Below are positions 16,315 through 25,155 of a stretch of DNA of 36,379 nt, piece after piece. Every line of letters starts with the position of its first letter. The first letter of the stretch is position 1. Source of the DNA: an uncultured Acholeplasmataceae bacterium (GTDB taxonomy: Bacteria; Bacillota_I; Bacilli_A; RF39; UBA660); NCBI GenBank assembly GCA_905203475.1, contig CAJKWD010000006.1, positions 1-36,379 on the forward strand. The letters are read 5' to 3'. A program made the translations under genes and the position numbers. The notes beneath the pieces are model-generated. The model was not told where the DNA came from and made no database searches. It saw only the letters and a list, made by a program, of their open reading frames with translations.

Positions 16315-17097
16315 ATGAAAATAGAACGTATTAAAAAAGTAGGTGCTAGTAAATATCAATTAATTTTACAAAATAAAGATGTTATCACAACCTATGAAGA
16401 CGTGATTATTAAATATAACTTGTTATATCGAAAAGAAATCGATAATCAATTATTAGAAGCATTGTTAGAAGAAACAAGAAGTTCAGATATCTATTATAAA
16501 AGTGTTAAGAAGATTACAACAAAATTAATGAGTGTACATGATTATAAAAAGTGGTTAGAGAAATATAAAATGAAAAAAGACGAGGAAGAACAATTAATCA
16601 CTCGCTTAAAAAGTGTTGGTCTATTGAACGATTGTATATATGCAAGTGCTTATGTAAGAGATAAAGTTCATCTTTCTAAATATGGAAAGGAGAAAATAGA
16701 ACAAGGCTTAAAAGAACATGGAATTTGTTTAGAGGATAGAAAAAAAGCGTTACAAGAAATCAATGAGACTGAGATGTACGAAAAATTAGAAAGAGCAATC
16801 TTAAAAAGGATCTGTCAAAATCATCGCCATTCGAATCAACAATTAAAACAAAAAATTATATCAGAGTTTGTTTCTCTTGGATATTTAAAAGAAGATATTT
16901 TAGAGGTACTTTCTCATATAGAATGGAAAGAAGAAAGTGAATTATTGGAAAAAGAATTCGAGAAAACATTGGCACGTGGCAGGCGGAAATATCAGGGAAA
17001 TGAATTATTAAGGTATGTAAAAAATAAACTATATCAAAAAGGCTTTTCACTAGAACAAATACAAGCTTATTGTGATAAAAAAAATAACGACTATTAA
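16315..17097 (+). CDS. recX: RecX regulatory protein
   Basis: RecX binds RecA filaments and limits recombination. The 260-residue helical, basic protein is built of three-helix repeats: SVHDYKKWLEKYKMKKDEEE, LITRLKSVGLLNDCIYASAY, YGKEKIEQGLKEHGI and KIISEFVSLGYLKEDILEVL, ending KNKLYQKGFSLEQIQAY. Length fits Bacillota RecX. Overall sequence identity is low in this family, so the call rests on these helix patterns. AGAGGTGAT precedes the ATG. recA is not in the window. Confidence 0.88.
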   Translation: MKIERIKKVGASKYQLILQNKDVITTYEDVIIKYNLLYRKEIDNQLLEALLEETRSSDIYYKSVKKITTKLMSVHDYKKWLEKYKMKKDEEEQLITRLKSVGLLNDCIYASAYVRDKVHLSKYGKEKIEQGLKEHGICLEDRKKALQEINETEMYEKLERAILKRICQNHRHSNQQLKQKIISEFVSLGYLKEDILEVLSHIEWKEESELLEKEFEKTLARGRRKYQGNELLRYVKNKLYQKGFSLEQIQAYCDKKNNDY

Positions 17098-17115
17098 TGT
17101 CGTTATTTTAATTTT
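17077..17115. terminator. Bidirectional terminator between recX and the HIT gene
   Basis: AAAATAACGAC (17081-17091) pairs with GTCGTTATTTT (17099-17109), loop TATTAAT, with A-runs before and T-runs after. The recX stop lies in the loop and the HIT stop in the right arm. Confidence 0.9.
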
Positions 17116-17465
17116 TCATAAATTTCTTCAATTGGTTTCAATTCTTGTTTTTCTTTGTAATATGGTTTTAGATGTAAATGAAAATGTTTTACTTCTTGAA
17201 CATCACCATTATTTTGAATTAATGTTAAACCATCGATATTTAAGCGTTCTTCTAATCTTTTTTTCAATTCTTTTGTAACGTGGTAAATGTGAGTAATAGT
17301 TTTCTCATCAATGGTAGATAAATCCAATGTATGTTGTTTTGGAATGATTAATACATGGCCATTACAATCTGGATTTACATCTAAAAAACATTTTACAATT
17401 TCATCTTCATAAATGGTATAAGAAGGAACTTCTCCTTGTACAATTTTACAAAAAATACAATCCAT
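17103..17465 (-). CDS. HIT family protein (histidine triad hydrolase)
   Basis: HIT proteins hydrolyse nucleotide phosphoramidates or dinucleotides. The 120-residue product starts MDCIFCKIVQGEVPSYTIYE (zinc-type cysteines in CxxC), has the GHVLIIPKQHT strand and ends with the catalytic triad HFHLHLKPYY. The ATG at 17465 is preferred because GGAGGTG lies 6 bases upstream on the minus strand; a start 5 codons earlier would lie within that site. It forms a minus-strand operon with the unknown gene 20 bases upstream. Confidence 0.95.
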   Translation of the reverse strand: MDCIFCKIVQGEVPSYTIYEDEIVKCFLDVNPDCNGHVLIIPKQHTLDLSTIDEKTITHIYHVTKELKKRLEERLNIDGLTLIQNNGDVQEVKHFHLHLKPYYKEKQELKPIEEIYEKLK

Positions 17466-17485
17466 ATGAAACACCTCCATTCTTA

Positions 17486-18040
17486 TTATAACAGTTTTTC
17501 ATTTTCTTTTTCCAAAGAAACTTCTTTTTTGCGAAGTGTACCTAAACGTCCATTTTCGATTGGATCAATATCATTCATATCGTGAGCTTCTAAAATCTGT
17601 TGGTAGGCTTGTTGTTGATTTTGTGTAATATGGTCTGTTGTTGTGTTCATAAAGTAAGCGTTCATATCGTAAGGATTGATCCATGTTTGGATGACAATAT
17701 CCCCTTGGTTTTGAAAATATTTTCCTAGTTTTGTAGTAACGAGAACACCTGCTTTTGGATTTTTAGAAAAATCCATATCTAAGAGATAAGACATATTTTT
17801 ATGTTTATCCGGTTCTTGTTTTATTAAATATTTTAAATAATTTAAATATCCTAAGTAATGGTGTTGATCAATCGGAAGTGTTTGGTGAAATACATTTCCG
17901 GAAGTATCAATTATATAAACATTTGGACAATGTTCAAAAAATAAATGAGATAGTTCTTCATCTGTCATTTCTTGATATGGTTCTTTTTGTTTTGCGAGTC
18001 TGATTAGTTCAGTTAATTTTTGTTGTTCTTCTTGATTCAT
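17486..18040 (-). CDS. Hypothetical protein, 184 aa
   Basis: Not recognised. It is a soluble, polar protein starting MNQEEQQKLTELIRLAKQKE. There is no signal peptide, membrane segment or known catalytic motif. It contains CPNVYIIDTSGNVFHQTLP and a central VLVTTKLGKYF. The C-terminus (LRKKEVSLEKENEKLL) is helical and charged. GGAGGG lies 6 bases before the ATG. Its promoter is probably the TGT-TATAAT at 18066-18058 on the minus strand. It is expressed with the HIT gene. Confidence 0.8.
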   Translation of the reverse strand: MNQEEQQKLTELIRLAKQKEPYQEMTDEELSHLFFEHCPNVYIIDTSGNVFHQTLPIDQHHYLGYLNYLKYLIKQEPDKHKNMSYLLDMDFSKNPKAGVLVTTKLGKYFQNQGDIVIQTWINPYDMNAYFMNTTTDHITQNQQQAYQQILEAHDMNDIDPIENGRLGTLRKKEVSLEKENEKLL

Positions 18041-18075
18041 AAATGCCCTCCGTTTTTATTATAACACGAGTCTAG

Positions 18076-18097
18076 AAAAAAAAGAACCGTAGTTCTT
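18076..18097 (-). terminator. Minus-strand terminator with no annotated gene upstream
   Basis: On the minus strand AAGAAC, loop TACG, GTTCTT, then a T-run (18097 down to 18076). The closing C-TACG-G is a stable tetraloop. No gene ends here, so it either stops a small RNA started around 18142 (TATAAT at 18154-18149) or attenuates the leader of the downstream unknown gene. Confidence 0.6.
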
Positions 18098-18185
18098 AGT
18101 TGTGAATATCTGCGAATATCCTTTGTTATCATGTGAAAATAAAAAGAAATTATACGGAAACATGGTCAAATTCATATATTTTTGT

Positions 18186-18191
18186 TAAAAT
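18186..18191 (+). promoter_or_regulatory. Possible sufD-sufS promoter (-10)
   Basis: TAAAAT preceded by TGT (18183-18185), an extended -10; the -35 is weak. Transcription would start near 18198. Confidence 0.5.
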
Positions 18192-18210
18192 AAGAGTGGA
18201 GTTGGTGGCC

Positions 18211-18273
18211 ATGAGACAAAAAATAAAGAGAAGCGGTGCGAGTATCATGAAAGAACTGAATGTTTGTGAATAA
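18211..18273 (+). CDS. Possible 20-codon leader ORF before sufD
   Basis: The ATG at 18211 opens a 20-residue frame (begins MRQKIKRSGA, ends NVCE) that stops at 18273, overlapping the start of the sufD-like gene by 14 bases. GGAG lies 10 bases upstream. The downstream gene itself has no good ribosome site, so translation through this ORF may help start it. The near-terminal Cys codon is suggestive of cysteine-responsive control, but that is speculation. Confidence 0.3.
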   Translation: MRQKIKRSGASIMKELNVCE

Positions 18274-19036
18274 AATAGAAGTAGTAAATGATGTTATTAC
18301 AAAAAAGAAGTTAGATGGTGCACTGAAACTAGTTGTCGATGAGGGGACAGAATTTATGGCTGTGAATCAATTGAAAATGACAGTCTTAAAAAGTACAACG
18401 TTAAAAATCATTTATCAGGGAACAAAGCCTAGTAAATTGAATATTGTAATTGATGTAGAACCGAATCAGACTTTACGTTTGGAGGAAATTCATATCCACG
18501 ATAAAATCAAAGTTCAATATCAGTATCGTATTAGTGAAAATGCAAAAGTAAGAGTGAATCGTATGGCAAAATGTCATCAAGTAAGAAAGTGGGATATTGC
18601 GTATTTAAATGGTCAAAAAGCGCAGTTTTCTCTTTGTGAAAGTGCGATTGCATATCAGGAACAACAAAATCATGTATTGGTTTATCACAATGCCAGTGAT
18701 ACAAACAGTCTCTTTTGCTTTCGTGGCCTGACTTTAGAACAGGGTAAAATTCAACTTTCTATGGCAGGCATCGTAGAAGAGCAAATGAAGCAATGTAACT
18801 TGAAACAAGATGGAGAAATCACGTCAGTAAATAATCAAGAATCAGATATTCAAACGAATTATGTAACAGAAGAAGAAAAAACAGTAAAAGTAAACTCTCA
18901 TACGGCACTAAACAAAGCAAAGTTACAAAAAAATGAAATAAGACAATTCTTAACGGATAACATCAAATTTACAAAAGAATATCAACAGATGATTGAAAAA
19001 GAGATAGAAGAATTGGAGGTGTCATATGAATCGTGA
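18260..19036 (+). CDS. sufD: Short SufD/SufB-like iron-sulfur scaffold protein
   Basis: A 258-residue protein made mainly of beta strands, as in the SufBD core. It has the typical late motif VNSHTALNKAKLQKNEIRQF, close to the conserved C-terminal region of SufD, and sits directly before sufS, overlapping it by 11 bases. SufD proteins are usually over 400 residues, so the N-terminal part is missing. Start choice is uncertain (ATG 18260 or GTG 18266) as no good ribosome site is seen. The family call relies on context and the C-terminal motif. sufB and sufC are not in the window. Confidence 0.72.
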   Translation: MFVNKIEVVNDVITKKKLDGALKLVVDEGTEFMAVNQLKMTVLKSTTLKIIYQGTKPSKLNIVIDVEPNQTLRLEEIHIHDKIKVQYQYRISENAKVRVNRMAKCHQVRKWDIAYLNGQKAQFSLCESAIAYQEQQNHVLVYHNASDTNSLFCFRGLTLEQGKIQLSMAGIVEEQMKQCNLKQDGEITSVNNQESDIQTNYVTEEEKTVKVNSHTALNKAKLQKNEIRQFLTDNIKFTKEYQQMIEKEIEELEVSYES

Positions 19037-20237
19037 GGATTTCCCAATATTACAAAGTGATTTGATTTACTTTGATAATGGAGCAACGACTTTAAAACCA
19101 AGTTGTGTGATTGATGCAATCGTAGATTATTATAAAAACTATACAGCTAATACTCATCGTGGAGATTATAAGAATAGTTTATTAGTAGATGAGAATATCG
19201 ATCGTACGAGAAAAGCAGTGCAACGTTTTATTCATGCAAAGTCAGAACGTGAAATTATTTTTACCGAAAATGCAACGGATTCTTTAAATCAAATTATTTT
19301 TGGTTTTTTCAAATATAAATTAAAGAAGGGAGATCATGTTGTTTTAACAAAATCAGAACATGCTTCTAATGTATTACCTTGGTTTGAATTAGAAGAAGAG
19401 ATTGGAATTAAGATTGATTATATTCCTTTAGATGAACATTTACATGTGACATTAGATCGTTTAAAAGAAGTGATAACTAAAGATACGAAAGTAATTAGTA
19501 TTGCGGAAGTAACGAATGTGATTGGCGATGTAAGGCCTATGAAGGAAATCATTCAATATGCTCATGAACATGGTATTTATGTATTAGTTGATGGAGCACA
19601 AAGTGCGCCTCATAAGAAAACAGATGTTCAAGAGTTAGATGCTGATTTCTTTGTATTCTCATTACATAAGATGTGTGGACCAACAGGAGTAGGTATTCTA
19701 TACGGGAAATTAGAATTATTAAATGAAATGAAACCTTTAAAATATGGTGGAGGTATGAATGTTTCATTTACGAGTGATGGATCTAAAGTATATCAGAGTG
19801 TTCCGACCTTATTTGAAGCAGGTACAATTCAGATTGCAGGAATTATCGCATCTCGTTTTGCAATTGAATATTTAGAGAAGATTGGTATGGATCAGATTCA
19901 TGATTATGAAATGAAGTTAAAGGAATATGCTTTAAAACGCCTACAAGAAGTACCTGGTATTCAAATTTATAATCCTGATACAGATAGTGCGATTATTTCA
20001 TTTAATATCGATGGTATTTTTGCCCAAGATTTAGCAGTCTATCTTGATCACTATCATATTTGTGTGAGAGCAGGTAGTCATTGTGCGAAAATATTAATTG
20101 ATGAAATTGGAATTAAAAATACTTGTCGCATGAGTCTATATTTTTATAATACGAAAGAAGAAATTGATAGAATGGTAGAAGTATTAAAGAATCCAAATAT
20201 ATTAGAAGAAAGTCTCGATTTTATAAGTGTCAACTAA
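19026..20237 (+). CDS. sufS: Cysteine desulfurase SufS
   Basis: A PLP enzyme that takes sulfur from cysteine and hands it to SufU. The 403-residue protein has YFDNGATTLKP near the start, the PLP lysine at 215 in FSLHKMCGPTGVGILYG, and the catalytic Cys 353 in RAGSHCAK, the arrangement of class II (SufS/CsdB) enzymes. GGAGGTG precedes the ATG. It overlaps the end of sufD by 11 bases, so the two are translationally coupled. Its partner sufU is 7 kb upstream in another operon. Confidence 0.97.
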   Translation: MNREDFPILQSDLIYFDNGATTLKPSCVIDAIVDYYKNYTANTHRGDYKNSLLVDENIDRTRKAVQRFIHAKSEREIIFTENATDSLNQIIFGFFKYKLKKGDHVVLTKSEHASNVLPWFELEEEIGIKIDYIPLDEHLHVTLDRLKEVITKDTKVISIAEVTNVIGDVRPMKEIIQYAHEHGIYVLVDGAQSAPHKKTDVQELDADFFVFSLHKMCGPTGVGILYGKLELLNEMKPLKYGGGMNVSFTSDGSKVYQSVPTLFEAGTIQIAGIIASRFAIEYLEKIGMDQIHDYEMKLKEYALKRLQEVPGIQIYNPDTDSAIISFNIDGIFAQDLAVYLDHYHICVRAGSHCAKILIDEIGIKNTCRMSLYFYNTKEEIDRMVEVLKNPNILEESLDFISVN

Positions 20238-20250
20238 GACACTTTTTTTC
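20225..20250 (+). terminator. Terminator of sufD-sufS
   Basis: AAGTGTC (20225-20231), loop AACTAA, GACACTT (20238-20244), then T. It overlaps the stop codon of sufS. Confidence 0.85.
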
Positions 20251-20304
20251 TTTCGAGATAGTGAAATTTATGGTACAATGAAAGTATCATAAGAGGGTGT
20301 TAAG

Positions 20305-22131
20305 ATGAGAGAGTATGCTCCTAAAATAGGAATATTTCTTCTATTTGTAATTGTTTTCATTGTTTTTCCTATGTATTGGTTTTCAAAGGGAGAAAAATAT
20401 GATTATACATTTCAAAAAGATGAAATGAGTGTAAATTTGTTAGACAGTGGAATGTTAGAAGTAAATGAAAATATTGTCGTACAACCACATACGATGATTT
20501 CTTCTATTGAAAAAGATTTCTTTCCTATTAGTCTAGAAGAAAATCGAAGATATAATTGTTATGATTGTCTTCGTGATGTAAAAGTATATGTTGATGGAGT
20601 AGAAAGTTCTGTTGAAACACTTGGCAATTCTCGTGAAGATAAAAACGCACGAACAATTTTATTTGATCCAACCACGAGAAAATTTACGATGAAATTATCT
20701 TATACGATCGATAGTAGAGCCGTAAAACGTTATACGACTTTAGCTGCTTTTGGATTAAATATCCAACCACGACACACAAATATTCAGCAATTAAAAATCC
20801 AGGTCAAAATACCACAGTCTGGAACGGATAAATACTATATAAAAGATAATACAACAGGTAATTCGATTGCTCTTAAGAAATTGGATGATAGAACTTATCA
20901 AATGGAACAGAGTAATTTGAAAAGTAGTACCCAGACTAATTTTATAGTTGCAACTGATACAAAAGTATTAGATAATACAAATATTTTAAAAGAAAAAGCT
21001 GATAATGATATATTAAGTTTTAATTATGATCAAAAAACAAGAGATAAGATTGAATTTGAAAGTAAAAATAAAAACAATTTACCACTTGTTTATTTCATTA
21101 TCTTTAGTACTATGATTTATATCTTTTTGAAAATAGTTCGTCATAAACGTAACTATGTGAAGAAGATGAAAGAAAGTTTAATTGTTCCATATAGCCAAGC
21201 AGATATTAAAATATTACCACCATTAGCTTCTAAAATGATTAGTGGTAAAAGTAAAGATTTTGCACTTTCTTTAATCTTAACATTACAGGAAAGAGGAAAT
21301 ATAGGACTACGTTCTGATGGAACAATTATCTATTTAAATGATCAACATTTAAGTGGTTATGAATATCAGTTCTTAAAAGTATTATTTCAAAAAGAACAAA
21401 TTCAAAGTGGAGATGCGATGACGATTCCGGAATTATCTCGTAAAGTACATCAAAATTTAGATACAGAAACATGTTTTAAACAAGATTTTGGAATTGTTCG
21501 TGATTTAGCAACCGATGCACTTTATAAAAATCGTATTTATGATAAAAGTTTAGGTAATTTTATGAATGCCTTTGAAAAGTATGCATTTGTAAATATGATT
21601 GCAGCAATTTTCTTAATGGTTGGATACTTAGTAGGATGGATACAACCAGAAAAAGAAAGTATTACGGGAATTGTTATGGTAATATTCGCAATTTCGATGA
21701 TCTTCTTACTGATTCCATTTGATTTGCATACTATTTGGAAATATATTGATCGTCGTTTAAAGAAAGGGTTGCGTTTTGCTTATCTCATATTACAAGTGAT
21801 TTTACTTGTTCCCGTGATTGGGTATGTAATGACTACAAAAGAATGTTATTTATTGCTTGTTATTATATTCGCATTTATTCATTTCTTATTGTTTAAGTTT
21901 TACGATGAAGAATTATTAACGAAATATGGAAGAATGGAATATTTAAGATTGTCGGGATTAAGACATTTCTGTAGACATTATTATGATTATGAAGCACAGT
22001 CATTTGAAAGTCATCCATACTTTAAATATTATTTAAAATATGTTGTTGCTTTTGGTGATTTAGATACAGTTTTACCGGATCAAAATGGAGTTTTAAAGCT
22101 CTTAGAAAAACAATTAGAAGAATTGTTTTAA
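20305..22131 (+). CDS. DUF2207-like membrane protein
   Basis: A 608-residue membrane protein. One N-terminal helix (IGIFLLFVIVFIVFPMYWF) is followed by a large extracytoplasmic beta-rich domain (about 30-265), a second helix (LPLVYFIIFSTMIYIFLKIV), a cytosolic part with a likely winged-helix-type fold (SKMISGKSKDFALSLILTLQ), a group of four helices (about 430-535) and a C-terminal segment HYYDYEAQSFESHPYFKYYL followed by VVAFGDLDTV, all as in DUF2207 proteins. Function of the family is unknown. TGG-TACAAT at 20271-20279 may be its promoter. It ends at a terminator. Confidence 0.82.
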   Translation: MREYAPKIGIFLLFVIVFIVFPMYWFSKGEKYDYTFQKDEMSVNLLDSGMLEVNENIVVQPHTMISSIEKDFFPISLEENRRYNCYDCLRDVKVYVDGVESSVETLGNSREDKNARTILFDPTTRKFTMKLSYTIDSRAVKRYTTLAAFGLNIQPRHTNIQQLKIQVKIPQSGTDKYYIKDNTTGNSIALKKLDDRTYQMEQSNLKSSTQTNFIVATDTKVLDNTNILKEKADNDILSFNYDQKTRDKIEFESKNKNNLPLVYFIIFSTMIYIFLKIVRHKRNYVKKMKESLIVPYSQADIKILPPLASKMISGKSKDFALSLILTLQERGNIGLRSDGTIIYLNDQHLSGYEYQFLKVLFQKEQIQSGDAMTIPELSRKVHQNLDTETCFKQDFGIVRDLATDALYKNRIYDKSLGNFMNAFEKYAFVNMIAAIFLMVGYLVGWIQPEKESITGIVMVIFAISMIFLLIPFDLHTIWKYIDRRLKKGLRFAYLILQVILLVPVIGYVMTTKECYLLLVIIFAFIHFLLFKFYDEELLTKYGRMEYLRLSGLRHFCRHYYDYEAQSFESHPYFKYYLKYVVAFGDLDTVLPDQNGVLKLLEKQLEELF

Positions 22132-22133
22132 AG

Positions 22134-22155
22134 AAAAGCCAACTGGCTTTTTTTG
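22134..22155 (+). terminator. Terminator after the DUF2207 gene
   Basis: AAAAGCC (22134-22140), loop AACT, GGCTTTT (22145-22151), then T. Confidence 0.85.
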
Positions 22156-22167
22156 GTGTAAAGTAAC

Positions 22168-22197
22168 TTGTTTCGAGAGGAAATTGTATGCTATAAT
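22168..22197 (+). promoter_or_regulatory. Promoter of ftsK
   Basis: TTGTTT (22168-22173), 18 bases, TATAAT (22192-22197) with TGC before it. The layout resembles the recX promoter. Confidence 0.7.
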
Positions 22198-22221
22198 GAA
22201 GAGGATAAAGGAAGTGTAAGA

Positions 22222-24471
22222 ATGGCAAAACGTAAGAAAAGAAAAGACGATAAGAAAAAGACAACTGGTTACCATGTCGAGTTAATTGGAATATTACTCA
22301 TTTTAATTGCCATTTTAGGAGCAGGTAGTAAAGGGGGCTTTGGTCCTGTTGGAAGATTGATTGGAGCATTTGCTGCTTTCTTAGTAGGTGCTTGGTATAA
22401 TCTTTTATTAGTGGCAGTATTTGTAGTTGGTGTATATATGATGGTGAAAAGAGAAAGACCGAATTATTTTACATCTAAACTTGTGGGATTATATGTATTC
22501 TGTATTGGTATTTTAGTATTTTCACATTTGAGTTATATTACCAAAAATGACTTACAAGGGTTTGATATTTTAAAAGAAACAGTATTAAACTTTATGGCTT
22601 CTACGAAGAGTATGATGAATATTCAAGGAGGAGGATTAATAGGAGCACTTGTTTCTATTTTATTTGTAACACTTTTTGATATTGCGGGAACGAAGATTGT
22701 CGCATGGGCTTTAATTATATGTGGCATTGTGTTATTTACAGGTGTTAGTATTGCTGATATGATTAAGGCTGTAAAAACAAAATTAGAAGAGACAAATGAA
22801 GCACGATTAGAACGTAAAAAAGAACGTGCGATAGAACGTGAAAAAGAAAGAAAAGAAGCTTTAGAAAAACAGGAAGAAGAGCCAGAGCCATCTGTTACAG
22901 TGGCAGATGAGTCTAATCTTCGTATTGATGAAGAAACAGGCGAAATATTGGGAGAAAATTTACACCCTTTAAATGGGGATCAACCAATTGTACAAGAAGT
23001 AAAAGAAGAGCCAAAACAAAAACCATATGTATTTCCACCACTTAGTTTACTAGCAAAACCTAAACCAGTGAACCAAAAGGGAAATGAAGTGGCAGTAGAG
23101 GATAATAAGAAGATATTAAATCAAGTATTAACGGATTTTGGAATCGAGGGACATATTGTGAATGCCAATATTGGGCCGACTGTAACACAGTATGAATTAG
23201 ATGTAAAAGCAGGTACTAAGGTCAGTAAGATACTTGGAATCCATCGTGAACTTGCTTTAGCACTTGCAGTAAAAGATGTAAAAATAGAAGCACCAATTCC
23301 AGGAAAACGTACAATTGGTATTGAAGTACCAAATAAAGTAACAACGATGGTAACCGTAAGAGAAATTTTAGAGAAAGTACCACCGAAGTTAAAAGATAGT
23401 AAGTTGCTTGTAACACTTGGTAAAAATGTTATGGGAGCTCCTGTCTTTTGTGAAATTAATAAAACACCACACTTATTAGTAGCAGGAGCAACTGGTAGTG
23501 GTAAATCTGTTTGTATCAATAGTATTTTAATTTCGATTTTAATGCGTACGAAACCAGATGAAGTAAAATTAGTGTTAGTGGATCCAAAAAAAGTAGAACT
23601 TTCTATGTATAATGGAGTACCACATTTACTTGCTCCAGTTGTAACTGATCCAAAGAAAGCAAATATTGCACTTAAGAAAATTGTTGTGGAAATGGAACGT
23701 CGTTATGAAGTGTTTAGTGAAAGTGGAACGAAAAATATTACAAGTTATAATAATTACATTGATAAATATAACGAAGGTAGACCAAAAGAAGAACAAAAAA
23801 ATAAATTACCATTTATCGTAGTTATTATCGATGAGTTAGCGGATTTAATGTTAGTTGCAGCCAAAGAAGTAGAAGATTCGATTATGCGTATTACACAAAT
23901 GGCACGTGCTGCAGGAATCCATTTAATTGTCGCGACACAAAGACCATCTACGGATGTTATTACGGGCGTTGTAAAGGCGAATATTCCATCCCGTATTAGT
24001 TTCGCAGTATCTAGTCAAATTGATTCTCGTACTATTCTAGATCAAGGAGGAGCAGAGAAACTACTTGGAAAAGGAGATATGTTGTTCTTACCACAGGGAG
24101 AATCTAGTCCAATTCGTGTTCAAGGAACATTTATCGATGAAGATGAAATTAAACGTGTTGTCGATCATGTTATTAAACAACAGATTGCGAAATACGATAA
24201 TAGTTTAACCATGGATGATGAAGAATTACATGCGACAACGATGGTAGAAGAAAAAGATGACTATGATGAACCACTTTATAATGACATTGTAGACTTTGTG
24301 ATTCAAGGTGGGAAAGCAAGCGCATCACTTCTACAAAGAAGATTCCGTCTAGGATATAACCGTGCTGCAAGAGCTATGGATTTACTAGAAGAAAGAGGAA
24401 TTGTAGGACCTCCAAATGGATCGAAACCTAGAGAAGTACTTGTAAAAAAAGATGCAAACGAAGAAGAATAG
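22222..24471 (+). CDS. ftsK: DNA translocase FtsK/SpoIIIE
   Basis: It pumps chromosomal DNA through the division septum and aids dimer resolution. I start at the ATG at 22222 (MAKRKKRKDD), which follows AAAGGAAGTG. The 749-residue protein has four membrane helices within residues 15-185, a charged linker (to about 290), and the motor with Walker A GATGSGKS (422-429) and Walker B FIVVIIDELADLM. The gamma winged-helix domain at the C-terminus (GGKASASLLQRRFRLGYNRA, LLEERGIVGPPNGSKPREVL) reads KOPS-type sites. SpoIIIE and FtsK cannot be told apart here; no sporulation genes are in view. Confidence 0.97.
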   Translation: MAKRKKRKDDKKKTTGYHVELIGILLILIAILGAGSKGGFGPVGRLIGAFAAFLVGAWYNLLLVAVFVVGVYMMVKRERPNYFTSKLVGLYVFCIGILVFSHLSYITKNDLQGFDILKETVLNFMASTKSMMNIQGGGLIGALVSILFVTLFDIAGTKIVAWALIICGIVLFTGVSIADMIKAVKTKLEETNEARLERKKERAIEREKERKEALEKQEEEPEPSVTVADESNLRIDEETGEILGENLHPLNGDQPIVQEVKEEPKQKPYVFPPLSLLAKPKPVNQKGNEVAVEDNKKILNQVLTDFGIEGHIVNANIGPTVTQYELDVKAGTKVSKILGIHRELALALAVKDVKIEAPIPGKRTIGIEVPNKVTTMVTVREILEKVPPKLKDSKLLVTLGKNVMGAPVFCEINKTPHLLVAGATGSGKSVCINSILISILMRTKPDEVKLVLVDPKKVELSMYNGVPHLLAPVVTDPKKANIALKKIVVEMERRYEVFSESGTKNITSYNNYIDKYNEGRPKEEQKNKLPFIVVIIDELADLMLVAAKEVEDSIMRITQMARAAGIHLIVATQRPSTDVITGVVKANIPSRISFAVSSQIDSRTILDQGGAEKLLGKGDMLFLPQGESSPIRVQGTFIDEDEIKRVVDHVIKQQIAKYDNSLTMDDEELHATTMVEEKDDYDEPLYNDIVDFVIQGGKASASLLQRRFRLGYNRAARAMDLLEERGIVGPPNGSKPREVLVKKDANEEE

Positions 24472-24494
24472 ACTTGATTTTTCTTCTTTTTTTG
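24461..24494 (+). terminator. Terminator of ftsK
   Basis: AAGAAGAA (24461-24468) pairs with TTCTTCTT (24481-24488), followed by T. The 5' arm lies in the last codons of ftsK. Confidence 0.75.
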
Positions 24495-24581
24495 TTTATT
24501 GTATTCATGAATAGACATGTTTCTATCAGAAAGCAAATACAGATTGTTTCATATCGAAGATGTGTTAGGAGGTGGATAGAT

Positions 24582-25067
24582 ATGAATCAAGAATATGAAT
24601 ACAGTTTTCAAGTAAAAGATGTGAATGAATTTATTCAATACTGTATTGATCATAATTATGAGAAAGTAGAATCATACCATCAGATAAGAACACTATTTAA
24701 AAATGGTGGTAAAATTATGGCAAGAATTACGAAAAATATATATGACAATCAAACAGTTGAACTATTAAACTTTAAAGATGACAATTTAAATGATGAGACA
24801 TTAACAGTATGTCGAGAAACAGATGAATTAATGATTACTGATGATAATCGTAACTTTGTCACTTCATTAATTGATATATTAGATTTAAATACAAAAAAAG
24901 TATTAGAACGTAATCGTGTTGTTTATCAAAAGGATCATGTAAAATTTGAAATAGATGATTATATCTCTCCAGCTATGAAAGTAGTAGCAATCGAAGGAGA
25001 AAAAGAAAAAGTAGATTCCGTCTACCAAGAATTACAAGATATTATTGAAGCAAATAAAATAATCTAA
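24582..25067 (+). CDS. CYTH-like domain protein
   Basis: A 161-residue protein starting MNQEYEYSFQVKDVNEFIQY; AGGAGGTG fixes the ATG at 24582. The order of an acidic first strand (EYEYSF), an arginine-bearing strand (YHQIRTLFKNGGK, MARITKN), then RNRVVYQKDHVKFEIDDY and MKVVAIEGEKEKVDSVYQEL is that of CYTH tunnel-fold phosphohydrolases and cyclases. The classic ExExK start is weak here, so catalytic activity and the substrate (triphosphate or polyphosphate) are uncertain. It lies behind the ftsK terminator. Confidence 0.6.
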   Translation: MNQEYEYSFQVKDVNEFIQYCIDHNYEKVESYHQIRTLFKNGGKIMARITKNIYDNQTVELLNFKDDNLNDETLTVCRETDELMITDDNRNFVTSLIDILDLNTKKVLERNRVVYQKDHVKFEIDDYISPAMKVVAIEGEKEKVDSVYQELQDIIEANKII

Positions 25068-25155
25068 ATCATTCCAATGTATTTTGATAAAAAATAGTCA
25101 TATGTTAGATATTCATACGATAAATATAAAAAAAACGATGTTTTTCTATGAATTC

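Noticed and set aside
18040..18100. A plus-strand toxin peptide facing the orphan minus-strand terminator
   Set aside because: The only plus-strand frame there is 10 codons (MPSVFIITRV), lies over the start of another gene and has no ribosome site.
25079..25155. AT-rich stretch with AAAAAC-GAT-GTTTTT as a terminator of the CYTH gene
   Set aside because: The stem is only A-T pairs plus one G-C, and the T-run is short.
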